Origin: Allomuricauda sp. | GTDB lineage: Bacteria > Bacteroidota > Bacteroidia > Flavobacteriales > Flavobacteriaceae | Assembly: GCA_017795045.1 (NCBI GenBank) | Contig: CP051244.1 | Location: forward strand, 258,009 to 322,008 | DNA length: 64,000 nucleotides | Direction of reading: 5' to 3' | Part shown: positions 18,269 through 28,055 of the stretch, piece after piece | How the letters are laid out: each line of letters starts with the position of its first letter | Numbering within the stretch: the first letter of the stretch is position 1 | Notes under the pieces: model-generated | Seen by the model: only the letters and a program-made list of their open reading frames with translations | What the model was told of the DNA's origin: nothing | Database searches by the model: none | Translations under genes and position numbers: made by a program

Positions 18269-18679
18269 CTAAGAAATAAGGTCTGCCAGGGTGTTGTTCC
18301 GGTATACTTCCAAGGCACTGTCCCTTACTTGGAGCATCAATTTATGTACGGAACACTCTCCTTCGTCAGGACAGTCATCACACTTTTCGTAGAAATTGAG
18401 GCTAACACAGGGAACCATGGCAATAGGTCCTTCCAACACCCTCATTACCGAGGTCATTAAGATTTCGCTAGGGTCTTTTATCAGATAATACCCTCCGCCT
18501 TTTCCTTTTTTGGAGCCTAAAAAGCCATTTCTTCTAAGGGTAAGCAAGATACTTTCCAAAAACTTTTGGGAAATGTTCTCATGTTTGGCTATCTCAGCAA
18601 TCTGAACAGGCTCCTTATCCCCTACCGTAGCAAGGTAAGCCAAAGCCTTTAAGCCATATTTTGTCTTCTTGGAGAGCAT
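18269..18679 (-). CDS. Rrf2-family transcriptional regulator, probable sulfur regulator
   Basis: A 136-residue winged-helix regulator of the Rrf2 family (IscR, CymR, NsrR). The N-terminal MLSKKTKYGLKALAYLA is characteristic, and the recognition helix region is ISQKFLESILLTLRRNGFL. The C-terminal half has cysteines in CVSLNFYEKCDDCPDEGECS, so an Fe-S cofactor is possible. It lies between metZ and the sulfate operon, with operator-like sites in the 180 nt downstream and before the sulfite reductase gene. A CymR-like cysteine-pathway role is inferred from that context. Confidence 0.9.
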   Translation of the reverse strand: MLSKKTKYGLKALAYLATVGDKEPVQIAEIAKHENISQKFLESILLTLRRNGFLGSKKGKGGGYYLIKDPSEILMTSVMRVLEGPIAMVPCVSLNFYEKCDDCPDEGECSVHKLMLQVRDSALEVYRNNTLADLIS

Positions 18680-18737
18680 CCCACGAATATAGCGAAAATT
18701 AACAATCCGCTATCCAAAAATATAGGTGGTATAGGTT

Positions 18738-19910
18738 TTAGCCCAAGGCCTGCTCAATATCCGCTATAATGTCCTGTATGTGTTCCAATCCTACCGAAAC
18801 CCGTACCGTACCGTCTGAAATACCCACAGCCTCCCGTTCCTCTTTGGTGAGTTTACTGTGCGTGGTAGATGCAGGGTGGGTCACTATACTCCGGGAATCC
18901 CCTAAATTGGCGGAAAGGGACAACAACTTAATGCTGTTGAAAAACCTGCGCCCTTCTTCCAGTCCACCTTTTACTTCAAAAGCAACCACACACCCTCCGG
19001 CCTTCATCTGTTTTTTGGCAATCTCATATTGGGGATGCGACTTTAAAAACGGATATTTTACCCACTCCACTTTATCATGCTTTTCCAGGTAATTGGCCAA
19101 CTCCAAAGCATTCGCACAATGCCTGTCCACCCGTATGGCCAAGGTTTCCAAACTTTTGGACAACACCCATGCGTTGAATGGGGAAAGCGCTGGCCCGGTT
19201 ATTCGGGAAAAACGATATACCTTGTCCACCAATTCATGGCTTCCAACGGTAATACCGGCCAAAACCCGTCCCTGACCATCCATAAGCTTGGTCCCAGAGT
19301 GGATCACCAAATCCGCCCCAAACTTAATGGGCTGTTGCAAATAGGGCGATGCAAAGCAATTATCGATGATAAAAATAAGTCCGTGTTTCTTCGCAATGTT
19401 ACCCAATGCCTCCAAATCCAGCACATCCACACCTGGGTTGGTAGGCGATTCGGCATAAATGATCTTGGTCTTGGGTGTGATCAATGCCTCTATACTATCC
19501 AAATCATTGGCATTAAAATAGCTGGTAGCAATGTTCCATTTTGGGAAAAACTGCGTAAAAAGACTATGGGTTGATCCAAATATGCTCTTGGAAGAGATGA
19601 TATGGTCCCCACTATCCAACAGTGCGGCCAAGGTTGAGAACACAGCCGCCATACCGGATGCAAAGGCAAAACCACTTTCGGCTCCCTCCATTTTACAAAC
19701 CTTCTCGATAAATTCAGACGAGTTTGGATTGGCGTAACGCGAATAAATATTGCGGTCCTTTTCCTCAGCAAAGGAGGCCCTCATGTCCTCGGCATCTTCA
19801 AAAACAAAGCTCGAAGTAAGGTACATGGGCGCAGAATGTTCCAAAAATTGGGAACGCTCCATCTGCGTTCTGATCGCTTCCGTTTCAAATTGCTTCTTAT
19901 GCTCGCTCAT
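18738..19910 (-). CDS. metZ: O-succinyl/acetylhomoserine sulfhydrylase (MetZ-like, trans-sulfuration family)
   Basis: A 390-residue PLP enzyme of the Cys/Met metabolism family. The PLP lysine is K208 in HSGTKLMDGQGR, with D183 (IIDN) and the YSRYANPNSSEF loop. It would make homocysteine from activated homoserine and sulfide; cystathionine gamma-synthase or lyase activity cannot be excluded. Its ATGA start overlaps the stop of the trifunctional gene upstream, so translation is coupled. It is the third gene of the metY transcript. A second sulfhydrylase of different subclass (metY) is two genes upstream. Confidence 0.88.
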   Translation of the reverse strand: MSEHKKQFETEAIRTQMERSQFLEHSAPMYLTSSFVFEDAEDMRASFAEEKDRNIYSRYANPNSSEFIEKVCKMEGAESGFAFASGMAAVFSTLAALLDSGDHIISSKSIFGSTHSLFTQFFPKWNIATSYFNANDLDSIEALITPKTKIIYAESPTNPGVDVLDLEALGNIAKKHGLIFIIDNCFASPYLQQPIKFGADLVIHSGTKLMDGQGRVLAGITVGSHELVDKVYRFSRITGPALSPFNAWVLSKSLETLAIRVDRHCANALELANYLEKHDKVEWVKYPFLKSHPQYEIAKKQMKAGGCVVAFEVKGGLEEGRRFFNSIKLLSLSANLGDSRSIVTHPASTTHSKLTKEEREAVGISDGTVRVSVGLEHIQDIIADIEQALG

Positions 19911-22900
19911 ATCTTTTCTGCTATTCTTAATATATCACCAAAAACCCCTCGCGCCGTTACCGCCGCACCAGCACCAGCTCCTTGGATCACCAAAGGGTTC
20001 TCTCCATAGGACTCGGTATAGATTTCAATAATGGAATCCGATCCCTTTACCTGCCCCAAAGCACTTTCTTTGGGCACGGACACCAATTTCACTTCCAAGA
20101 CACCCTTGTCTTGCTGTAAATCGCCATGCAGGTCCCCCACATAACGGAGTACATGGTTTTCTTCTTGCGTCTTTTTAATATCCTCATAGATAGTATCCAT
20201 ATCCCCAATCTTCTCCATGAAGGCATCAAACTCCAGCGTCCTTAATTCCTCCGGGATTAGATTTTCCACTTCTATATCTGAAAATTCATTTTGAAGATCC
20301 AACTCACGGGCCAAGATCAACAATTTCCTGCCCACATCGTTACCGGAAAGATCCTCACGTGGGTCCGGTTCTGTGTATCCCTTCTCCATAGCTTCCTTTA
20401 CAATGGATGAAAACGGAATATCCTGCTCCGAAAAGGTGTTGAAAATGTAGCTCAACGAACCCGAAAACACCCCTTTGATCCTGGTTATGTTCTCTCCGGA
20501 CAGGTGCAAGAGCTTAATGGTATCGATCAAGGGAAGCCCTGCCCCCACATTGGTCTCGTACAAATACTGTTTTTGATTTTTATCCAAACACTTCCGTATG
20601 GATTTGTATTTCTCGAAGCTCAGTGTATTGGCTATTTTGTTGGAAGAGACCAAATCAAAACCGTGTTTGACCAAGGTTTCATAATTCTCAACAAAAGATT
20701 TGCTCGCCGTATTGTCCACTGCTATTAGATTTTCCAAATGATGGGTTTGCGCAAAGGACACCACACTTTCCATCTGGTAGGGGATTCCTTCTTTTTCCAA
20801 TCTTTTCTTCCAATCCGATCCAATTCCAGACGCATCCAACAATACCTTTTTGGAATTGGCCACTGCAAACACCCGAAAGCCAATCCCTTTTCGCTCCTCT
20901 ATACTTTTTTGGGAGTCCAAGATTTGGTCGATCAGTGTACCGCCCACATTGCCGTGACCAAAAATGGCCAGATTCACTTTTTTGGCTATGCCGAAAATTT
21001 GTCCGTGAATCACATTGACGGCCTTATGCAAATCCGCTTTCTTCACCACCATACTCACATTCTTGCCCGTAACCGTATTATTGAAAAGCAAGGGAATCAC
21101 TTGGTTCTTGGCCAGGGCGTTGAAAGGTTTATGAAAACTGCTCAGGTCCATCCCCACAATGGAGATGACCGATACATCCTTGGTCACGGTTATCTGGTTG
21201 ATGTCCTGCGAAGAATAGTCGGTCTCAAACTCTGCATCCAAGACTTTTTTGGCCTTCTCCGCTTTGGATAAATCGACCACCAAACCAATACCCCGTTCCG
21301 AAGAACCTTGGGAAATGATACCCACACTGATATCGTTCTGACCCAATGCCCTAAAAATCCTTGCATCAATGCCCACCTTACCCAAAAGACCTCTACCTTC
21401 CAAATTGATAAGGGCCATATTGTCTAAAACCGATAGGGACTTAATGCCTCCATTTTGGGTTTTAGGGCCAATTAGGGTTCCCTCGTTATCATCATTGAAC
21501 GTATTACAGATGCGCAAGGGGATGTTCTTCTCAATAAGTGGTATTATGGTCTTCGCATGCAGAATGGTTGCCCCAAAATTGGCTAGCTCATTTGCCTCGT
21601 CATACGATATCACGTCAATCAACTTGGCATCGCTCACCAAATCTGGGTTGGCCGTGAAAATCCCATCCACATGGGTATAGTTGATGAGTTCCGACGCGTC
21701 CAAGAAATTGGCCAACAAGGCAGCGGAATAATTGGTACCATTCCTACCCAAAGTGGTGGTCACTCCCTCCTTATTGGAAGCAATGAAACCGGTTACCACG
21801 GGTATCGTATCCGAGTCCAAATCATGGAAGCAACGGATCACATTTTCTTTGGAAAGACTCTGGTCTACCTCTGCATTGCTGTAAGTGTCATCGGTCTTGA
21901 TCAAGCTTCTGGAGTCTATCAACTGTGCCTTTAACCCTGCTTCATTCAAAAGTGCGGCAACGGTCTTACCCGAAATCAATTCCCCAAAAGACAACAACTC
22001 ATCTTTGGTCCTCAAACTATAATCCCCGGTAAGGAACACTCCGCTCAATATTTTCTCTATGGATTTGAGTTCTTCTTCAATAGCTACGGAAAACCCGTTC
22101 TTCTGGTAGGTGGAAAAAGCAGCCAGAGCCTCCTCAAATTCCTCACCCCTTGCCGCTTTTTCAAGCATGTTCTCCAATTGGTCCGTAGCCTTGCCCCGGG
22201 CCGATACCACCACGGCAAAATTCTCATGGGCTTCCGCCCTTTTGGTGATGATGTTCAACACCCTTTCAATGCCCTCACCATTGGCCAAGGACTTCCCTCC
22301 AAACTTCAGGACCTTGATTCGCTCTTGTTTTCCCTTTTTGGGAAAAACGGCTTCCAACAGCTTTTCCAACTGTTCAAACTCCATTAAAAAAGCATCATGG
22401 CCATGCAACGACTGCACTTCGCCATAGGTAACATTGGTATTGGCCTGGGCCAAACGCTTAAAGGTTTCCCTGTTTTCTTCAGCCGTAAAGAACAAATCCG
22501 AGTTGACCCCGATAATATGGATCTTGGTATCACTATCCTGCAGTTCCTTGAAACCCTCATCCCCATTTCGGGTGATGTCTATGGTCTTCAGCAATTGGTT
22601 CATCAGTTTATAGGCCGATAATTGGAACCGTTCCTGAAGTTTTTTTCCATGGTGCATCAACCAGCTCTCCACATTGAAGACCTGAAGTTCTTCATTGGTA
22701 CTTCGTTTGAAACGTTCTTTGAAGGATTCAGGGGTCCTATAACAGAGCATGGCATGCATACGGGCATCGTGAACGGGCTGCTTGGAGTTCACCAAAAACT
22801 GTTCTTGGATCTGACAGTTGGCAATGAGCCAATCGGTTGACTTCCAATCCGAAGCTACGGGAATCAAATGTTCCGTGATCCTTGGGTTCAACGCGGCCAT

Positions 22901-23290
22901 TTCCCAGGCAATGCCTCCACCCAATGACCCACCAATGATGGCATACAATCGGTCTATCTTCAACTGTTGCAATCCCAAAAGAAAAATCTTTGCGATATCC
23001 CCTGCCACAAAATCCTTGTAATTGTCGATCACAAAACCGTCATGACCATTTCCCGGAATGTTGAAGGACAAAATGGTATAGACATCGGTGTTGATGGATT
23101 TATCCTTACCAATAAGATCGGACCACCATCCGTGTTCACCAGCCACATTGGAATTTCCGGTAAGGGCATGGTTCACCAAAACAATGGGAGCCGAATACAA
23201 GGGCTGCCCAAAAAGTTGATAGGACAATTGCAAATCCTGGGTGGTACCGTTCTGTGTGGCGAATTGTGGTATGTTAAGATGCTGTAACAT
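19907..23290 (-). CDS. Fused homoserine acyltransferase-like / aspartokinase / homoserine dehydrogenase
   Basis: An 1127-residue trifunctional polypeptide. Residues about 1-320 are an alpha/beta hydrolase like homoserine O-acetyltransferase (MetX): nucleophile S122 in GGSLGGG, D265 (GVNSD), H298 (HGHDAF). About 326-620 is aspartokinase (KFGGKS at 329-334), 624-764 are ACT domains (LLGKVGIDARIF), and from about 772 homoserine dehydrogenase begins (GHGNVGG at 778-784). It covers aspartate activation, homoserine formation and homoserine acylation. ATG at 23290 (MLQHLNIPQF) is chosen over an upstream TTG at 23338 that overlaps metY. Confidence 0.93.
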   Translation of the reverse strand: MLQHLNIPQFATQNGTTQDLQLSYQLFGQPLYSAPIVLVNHALTGNSNVAGEHGWWSDLIGKDKSINTDVYTILSFNIPGNGHDGFVIDNYKDFVAGDIAKIFLLGLQQLKIDRLYAIIGGSLGGGIAWEMAALNPRITEHLIPVASDWKSTDWLIANCQIQEQFLVNSKQPVHDARMHAMLCYRTPESFKERFKRSTNEELQVFNVESWLMHHGKKLQERFQLSAYKLMNQLLKTIDITRNGDEGFKELQDSDTKIHIIGVNSDLFFTAEENRETFKRLAQANTNVTYGEVQSLHGHDAFLMEFEQLEKLLEAVFPKKGKQERIKVLKFGGKSLANGEGIERVLNIITKRAEAHENFAVVVSARGKATDQLENMLEKAARGEEFEEALAAFSTYQKNGFSVAIEEELKSIEKILSGVFLTGDYSLRTKDELLSFGELISGKTVAALLNEAGLKAQLIDSRSLIKTDDTYSNAEVDQSLSKENVIRCFHDLDSDTIPVVTGFIASNKEGVTTTLGRNGTNYSAALLANFLDASELINYTHVDGIFTANPDLVSDAKLIDVISYDEANELANFGATILHAKTIIPLIEKNIPLRICNTFNDDNEGTLIGPKTQNGGIKSLSVLDNMALINLEGRGLLGKVGIDARIFRALGQNDISVGIISQGSSERGIGLVVDLSKAEKAKKVLDAEFETDYSSQDINQITVTKDVSVISIVGMDLSSFHKPFNALAKNQVIPLLFNNTVTGKNVSMVVKKADLHKAVNVIHGQIFGIAKKVNLAIFGHGNVGGTLIDQILDSQKSIEERKGIGFRVFAVANSKKVLLDASGIGSDWKKRLEKEGIPYQMESVVSFAQTHHLENLIAVDNTASKSFVENYETLVKHGFDLVSSNKIANTLSFEKYKSIRKCLDKNQKQYLYETNVGAGLPLIDTIKLLHLSGENITRIKGVFSGSLSYIFNTFSEQDIPFSSIVKEAMEKGYTEPDPREDLSGNDVGRKLLILARELDLQNEFSDIEVENLIPEELRTLEFDAFMEKIGDMDTIYEDIKKTQEENHVLRYVGDLHGDLQQDKGVLEVKLVSVPKESALGQVKGSDSIIEIYTESYGENPLVIQGAGAGAAVTARGVFGDILRIAEKI

Positions 23291-23321
23291 GTAGGTGTCT
23301 GTAATATGCGTGTCTGTTATT

Positions 23322-24599
23322 TTACCCGATGGATGCAAAGGCCTGCTCCAAATCGGCTTTTAAATCTTCGATATCCTCAAGGCCTACCGACAATCGAATT
23401 AAATCTTGGGTCACACCGGCACTTTCCTGTTGTTCTTCGTTCAGTTGCTGGTGCGTGGTGCTGGCTGGGTGTATGATCAAGGATTTGGTATCGCCAATAT
23501 TCGCCAACAATGAGAATATCTGGGTGGCATCGGTCAGCTGTTTGGCTGCTTCAAACCCGCCTTTTACCCCAAAGGTAACGATTCCACTTTGGCCTTTTGG
23601 CAAATATTCCTTGGCCAAATCATTGTACTCACTACTTTTCAATCCAGGGTAATTGACCCAGGCAACCTCATCCCTGCTTTCCAGCCATTCTGCCAATGCC
23701 AAAGCATTTTCACTGTGCTGTTTGATTCGAACCGGCAAGGTTTCCAAACCTTGTAAAATCTGGAAGGCATTGAACGGACTTAAAGCCCCTCCGAAATCGC
23801 GCAGTCCCTCCAAAATCAATTTAAAGGTAAAGGCTGCAGCTCCCAAGGCTTCGTGGTACACCAAACCGTGGTAGCCTGCAGAAGGTTCCGTAAATTCAGG
23901 AAACTTTCCATTGGCCCAATCAAACGTACCGGCATCGATGATCGCCCCACCCAAGGAGTTGCCCTGACCCCCAATATATTTGGTCAAAGAATGGATCACC
24001 AAATTGGCCCCATGCTCAATCGGATTCAACAATCCGGGAGTAGCTACGGTGTTGTCCACGATAAAAGGTACTTGTGCCGCTTTGGCTTCCTTGGATATTC
24101 CTTTTAGGTCGAGCACATCCAACTTGGGGTTCCCCAAAGATTCCACAAAGAAGGCACGCGTATTATCTTGAACGGCGGCCGCAAAATTGGAAGGATCGGA
24201 TGCATCCACAAAAGTGGTTGTGATGCCCAATCTAGGCAGGGTCACATTCAACAAGTTATAGGTACCTCCGTACAAACTGCTCGAAGCCACAATATGATCT
24301 CCGGCCTTTAAAAGAGTCAACAACCCTGTTGAAATAGCGGATGTCCCTGAAGCAAACACCACAGCACCCACACCGCCTTCAACCGCCGCCAAACGATCTT
24401 GTAAAATCTGGTTGGTAGGGTTGTTCAATCGGGTGTAGATGAAGCCCAATTCTGCCAAGGAAAACAAGTTGGCCGCATGGTCCGTGTTGTTGAACACATA
24501 CGAGGTGGACTGATAAATAGGCACTGCCCTTGTACCCGCTGTTTGGGTAGTATCGTGTCCGGCATGTAAAGCGTTGGTTGCAAATTTTTGATTACTCAT
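23322..24599 (-). CDS. metY: O-acetylhomoserine sulfhydrylase
   Basis: A 425-residue PLP enzyme of the O-acetylhomoserine aminocarboxypropyltransferase family, which makes homocysteine from O-acetylhomoserine and sulfide. It starts FATNALHAGHD, has YTRLNNPT, and the PLP lysine K207 in HSLTKYIGGQG. The length of about 425, with the extra insert after this lysine, separates MetY from the about 390-residue MetZ type. It is the first gene after the SAM-I riboswitch at 24712-24817, 31 nt upstream of the trifunctional gene, so the acetylated substrate is made by the next protein of the operon. Confidence 0.95.
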   Translation of the reverse strand: MSNQKFATNALHAGHDTTQTAGTRAVPIYQSTSYVFNNTDHAANLFSLAELGFIYTRLNNPTNQILQDRLAAVEGGVGAVVFASGTSAISTGLLTLLKAGDHIVASSSLYGGTYNLLNVTLPRLGITTTFVDASDPSNFAAAVQDNTRAFFVESLGNPKLDVLDLKGISKEAKAAQVPFIVDNTVATPGLLNPIEHGANLVIHSLTKYIGGQGNSLGGAIIDAGTFDWANGKFPEFTEPSAGYHGLVYHEALGAAAFTFKLILEGLRDFGGALSPFNAFQILQGLETLPVRIKQHSENALALAEWLESRDEVAWVNYPGLKSSEYNDLAKEYLPKGQSGIVTFGVKGGFEAAKQLTDATQIFSLLANIGDTKSLIIHPASTTHQQLNEEQQESAGVTQDLIRLSVGLEDIEDLKADLEQAFASIG

Positions 24600-24711
24600 G
24601 ACTTTTCTTTTTTAAATTTTTAAAACAATACGTAAAAGTCAAACCCAAGGCCATGGCCCATAGATAAATCAAAAAGTTATAAGAAAGTGAAATCGAAAAA
24701 AATCGATCGTT

Positions 24712-24817
24712 GTTATCTATTCCCATTAACAGGATAGAATGTAGCACCTTCTTGGCACTAGGGGCCAAGGGTTGCTAAGGCTTCACAGGGTCTATTCCCT
24801 CCACCTTTCTTGATAAC
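24712..24817 (-). promoter_or_regulatory. SAM-I (S-box) riboswitch upstream of metY
   Basis: On the minus strand: GTTATCAAGAAAGGTGGAGG, GTGAAGCCTTAGCAACC, a TTGGC/GCCAA hairpin (P3), AAGGTGCTA, a short P4 and a closing GATAAC, so P1 pairs 24812-24817 with 24712-24717. Core positions match the copy at 8719-8880 almost base for base, with different loops. About 112 nt separate it from the metY start; they hold a weak ATCGA/TCGAT hairpin and no strong terminator. The rest of the 24600-24980 gap holds the promoter box and AT-rich DNA without a recognisable gene. Confidence 0.95.
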
Positions 24818-24846
24818 TAATCAATACGTGTTTGAACTTGTGGGGA

Positions 24847-24854
24847 CAAATATA
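24847..24854 (-). promoter_or_regulatory. -7 promoter box of the metY operon
   Basis: TATATTTG on the minus strand fits TAnnTTTG exactly, 30 nt upstream of the riboswitch P1. Transcription would start near 24840. Confidence 0.55.
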
Positions 24855-24980
24855 CTGATGGAAACACCGAAATTCCTAATCTTTTGGAAAAAAATCCTTT
24901 TAGTCAGAAAAAATTGCAGCTTATCCATTTCTATTGTTTTACATTTATCCTTACACTAGATTTCAAAAAAATATCACAAT

Positions 24981-27900
24981 TTGAAACAAGCCCTACTCTT
25001 TTTTCTTTTTCTTTTTTCATTTCATGTTCACTGCCAAGAATTTATACTTCCCACCAAGCAGGTTACTTTTGGAACAAATACCCATACCAATCGGGACATA
25101 CTGCAAAGCTCTTTGGTTGATAGTGAAAATTTTATTTATCTCTTGGGTTCTACTGAAAATGATTTTACGTTCAATGATATCAAAATCATAAAATTAAACC
25201 AAGACCTAGAGGAAATCTGGACAAAGGAAATAAGTTTTAATACAGATTACTCATACGACAGAATCATTAAATCATTTCTTGATGACAACGATGATTTAGT
25301 ATTGGTTTGTAAAAGCTTCTTTACCGATAAAAAAGAAAGAATATTTGTCGTTAAAATCAATTCTAGTGGTGAAGAAAAATGGAGATTGCCCCTTATAAAT
25401 GAAGAATATCCTGACGATGGCATTAATTGGCGAGGTGTTTATGCAGATACGGACAACGGAGTGCTTAATCTATTTTTCAGTTATACGAATGACAGTATAT
25501 ATCATCCATGGGATTGGTATAAAATTTCCAGCGATGGAGAAATCATATCCAATAATGAATATCCCGACATTAATGGATCACAAAAAATATATCTAAGGAG
25601 TAATTTCGTATTCAATGAAGAAGAATATCACACAATAGTAGTGAATGGTGCCATAAGTGACTCTTCTGGAAACAAATACCAATTACTATCCCTAAATCAA
25701 CAAGGAACGATAGTAAAAAGAAACATTGAGTTTACCAATGAACAAATACAATTTTTTGAAAGGTCTGAAGACCATGAATTAATAAGCACGCCTACCGGCG
25801 GTTTAATATGGTTGATTGGTATCGACAACTTTTATTATACCCCTGACCTTAATGTCTTAAAAGGTTATATGCTTTTTTATCTCGATTCAGATGGAACAAT
25901 AACAAAATCTGTGGGTATTGATTCTACAAAGGACAAATATGTAATAGGGCGAAGCTTTGATGAAAATGGCAATCTCATTGTCGTCAGCAATAACAAAAAT
26001 AGAGACACCGAAGATCCACTAAAAATTTCTATTCAAAAATATTCACCTCTTGGTGAATTGATTTACGAGAACACCTATCCTCTGGAAATGGCTGGCATTA
26101 GGGCTTTTTTCTCTGAAAACAAAATCCTTGTCTACGCTGAAAACAACACAATTTTTGAATTTGACATGGATTTGTCTTTTCAAAATCGTATGCCCTTAAA
26201 TCCTATTCAGGCTCTTTTTTTTGACCCCATAAATCTACATGTCATTGGAGATTATAGATTTCTTACCGGAACCAAGGAATCATCAATGTATGAAGGTTCT
26301 GATTTTTTAGGTCAGCGTGATTTTAGTATTAAAAAGACATCTCCTAATGCTTCTGAGCTGGGAGAATATCTTTTTTCTGGAAAGGGCACTTCCGCTTCTT
26401 ATAAGCAAGGAATATATAAAGGAAATGACGGCAATTATTATATTGGCGTTGCTGAACTGGCCGGACCCACTACATTGGGAATCGGGTCTAAGAGTCCAAA
26501 AATATTTAGATTATTAACGTATTCTCCAGAATTAGAGCTCATTGAGCAGAAAGGAGGAAATCCAGATAATTACTGGAGACAGTTTGATGAAGATTATGTG
26601 AATGAGAGAAATCCATTTGTTTTGAATGGTATCGATTACGAATATTACTATGATAACGACTCTAAAACCTTGACCCTTTTTGAAAATGATAAAACCATTT
26701 GGACCAGAGACTTAACAAGTTTCGCAAAACCATATCATTTTAGAATTAATTCCAATGGTGATTTGATTTTTCCTACTTCAGGAAGTATTCATACAGTTTC
26801 ATTTACAAATGAAATAACTAGTTCAAAAGCAAAAACAAAAGTTTATTCGAGAACAATTTTATTGGATAACGATTGGATTTTCATAATAAATGACCTTTCA
26901 ATTCAGGTATTTAGTGAAGACTTAACCTTAATAAATGAAGTGATCCATCCGGAGGGAGGCGGTATAGGAAATCCCAATTATTCACCTTCTATTCAAATAA
27001 ACAATCATATCCTGGTCCATACCAATGGTCTATTAACTTTATACAATCAATATGGCGAAATAACAAACTCTTTCTTACTTGACGGCAAAATCCGGCCAAG
27101 ATATTCATTGTTAGAAGGCAACGATCTTATTCTTATAAATGACACTTCAAAATCCATCGTAAAAGAAGTAGGTTGGCTCCGGACAACCATTAATAAATAC
27201 GAAAACTTTGTAAGCATTGTTGTTGGGGAATCACCCTCTGGTGACACTGACAATGATGGCATCAGTGATTTCATAGACAGATGTCCAAACACATTACCAG
27301 GTACAGCCGTTAACCAATATGGGTGCAACCTAATCGAAATATCCGATGAAAACTTCGCGGTGAAAACTGTAGGGGAAAGCTGTCCATCCAGCGGTAATGG
27401 GCAAATAAGCATAACGGCCTTGGAAAGCTTAAATTACCAAGCAAAATTATGGAGTGATGACACCCTTATAGAAAATCGGTCTTTCACCAACGAGTTAAAC
27501 TTTGAACATCTTTCATCAGGCTTTTACAAAGTCTGTATCACTACGGAAAACCTACCTGAGTATGAACAATGTTTTAATCTTAACCTAACGGCCCCTAATC
27601 CTCTTAAAGTTGAATCTAAACTCAATCTGGTCGATAACAAGCTAGATCTAAAGCTTAGTGGATCCAAAGCCTACACCATAAAAATAAACGATGAAACTTT
27701 TATCACCATCGAGAGCGAGATTTCCATTCCTCTGGAAAACACCATAAATCTTGTTCAGGTTTTAGGTGAGAAAGATTGCCAAGGCAGCTTCGAGCAACTT
27801 GTTGTTTTAGATGATAAAACAACAGTGTACCCCAATCCAACTGATGGGGAATTGAGTGTCTTTTTGGGTTTAAAATATAAAAACCCAACAACTGTAATGC

Positions 27901-28055
27901 TATATAACACTCTTGGAAAATTAGTCCACATTAAAACTACATTTCCACTGGACGGAAAAATAAAGGTTGATTTACAACAATTGCCTGTTGGACAATATTA
28001 TCTAATTATTCAATCAGATAAGACAAAGTTTAAACATAAGATTATAAAGAAATGA
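24981..28055 (+). CDS. Large secreted protein with T9SS type A sorting domain
   Basis: A 1024-residue exported protein. TTG at 24981 is the only start that gives the signal peptide (KQALLFFLFLFSFHVHCQEF). The first 740 residues have repeated beta-strand segments (KINSSGEEKW, ISSDGEII, YLDSDGTI), like a beta-propeller. A thrombospondin type 3-like calcium repeat (DTDNDGISDFIDRCP) follows, and the last 75 residues (VYPNPTDGELSVF to KHKIIKK) form a Por secretion (T9SS type A) sorting domain. It is surface-exposed or secreted; the substrate is unknown. It is clearly more AT-rich than the flanking met and CocE genes. The next gene overlaps by 4 nt. Confidence 0.88.
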   Translation: MKQALLFFLFLFSFHVHCQEFILPTKQVTFGTNTHTNRDILQSSLVDSENFIYLLGSTENDFTFNDIKIIKLNQDLEEIWTKEISFNTDYSYDRIIKSFLDDNDDLVLVCKSFFTDKKERIFVVKINSSGEEKWRLPLINEEYPDDGINWRGVYADTDNGVLNLFFSYTNDSIYHPWDWYKISSDGEIISNNEYPDINGSQKIYLRSNFVFNEEEYHTIVVNGAISDSSGNKYQLLSLNQQGTIVKRNIEFTNEQIQFFERSEDHELISTPTGGLIWLIGIDNFYYTPDLNVLKGYMLFYLDSDGTITKSVGIDSTKDKYVIGRSFDENGNLIVVSNNKNRDTEDPLKISIQKYSPLGELIYENTYPLEMAGIRAFFSENKILVYAENNTIFEFDMDLSFQNRMPLNPIQALFFDPINLHVIGDYRFLTGTKESSMYEGSDFLGQRDFSIKKTSPNASELGEYLFSGKGTSASYKQGIYKGNDGNYYIGVAELAGPTTLGIGSKSPKIFRLLTYSPELELIEQKGGNPDNYWRQFDEDYVNERNPFVLNGIDYEYYYDNDSKTLTLFENDKTIWTRDLTSFAKPYHFRINSNGDLIFPTSGSIHTVSFTNEITSSKAKTKVYSRTILLDNDWIFIINDLSIQVFSEDLTLINEVIHPEGGGIGNPNYSPSIQINNHILVHTNGLLTLYNQYGEITNSFLLDGKIRPRYSLLEGNDLILINDTSKSIVKEVGWLRTTINKYENFVSIVVGESPSGDTDNDGISDFIDRCPNTLPGTAVNQYGCNLIEISDENFAVKTVGESCPSSGNGQISITALESLNYQAKLWSDDTLIENRSFTNELNFEHLSSGFYKVCITTENLPEYEQCFNLNLTAPNPLKVESKLNLVDNKLDLKLSGSKAYTIKINDETFITIESEISIPLENTINLVQVLGEKDCQGSFEQLVVLDDKTTVYPNPTDGELSVFLGLKYKNPTTVMLYNTLGKLVHIKTTFPLDGKIKVDLQQLPVGQYYLIIQSDKTKFKHKIIKK

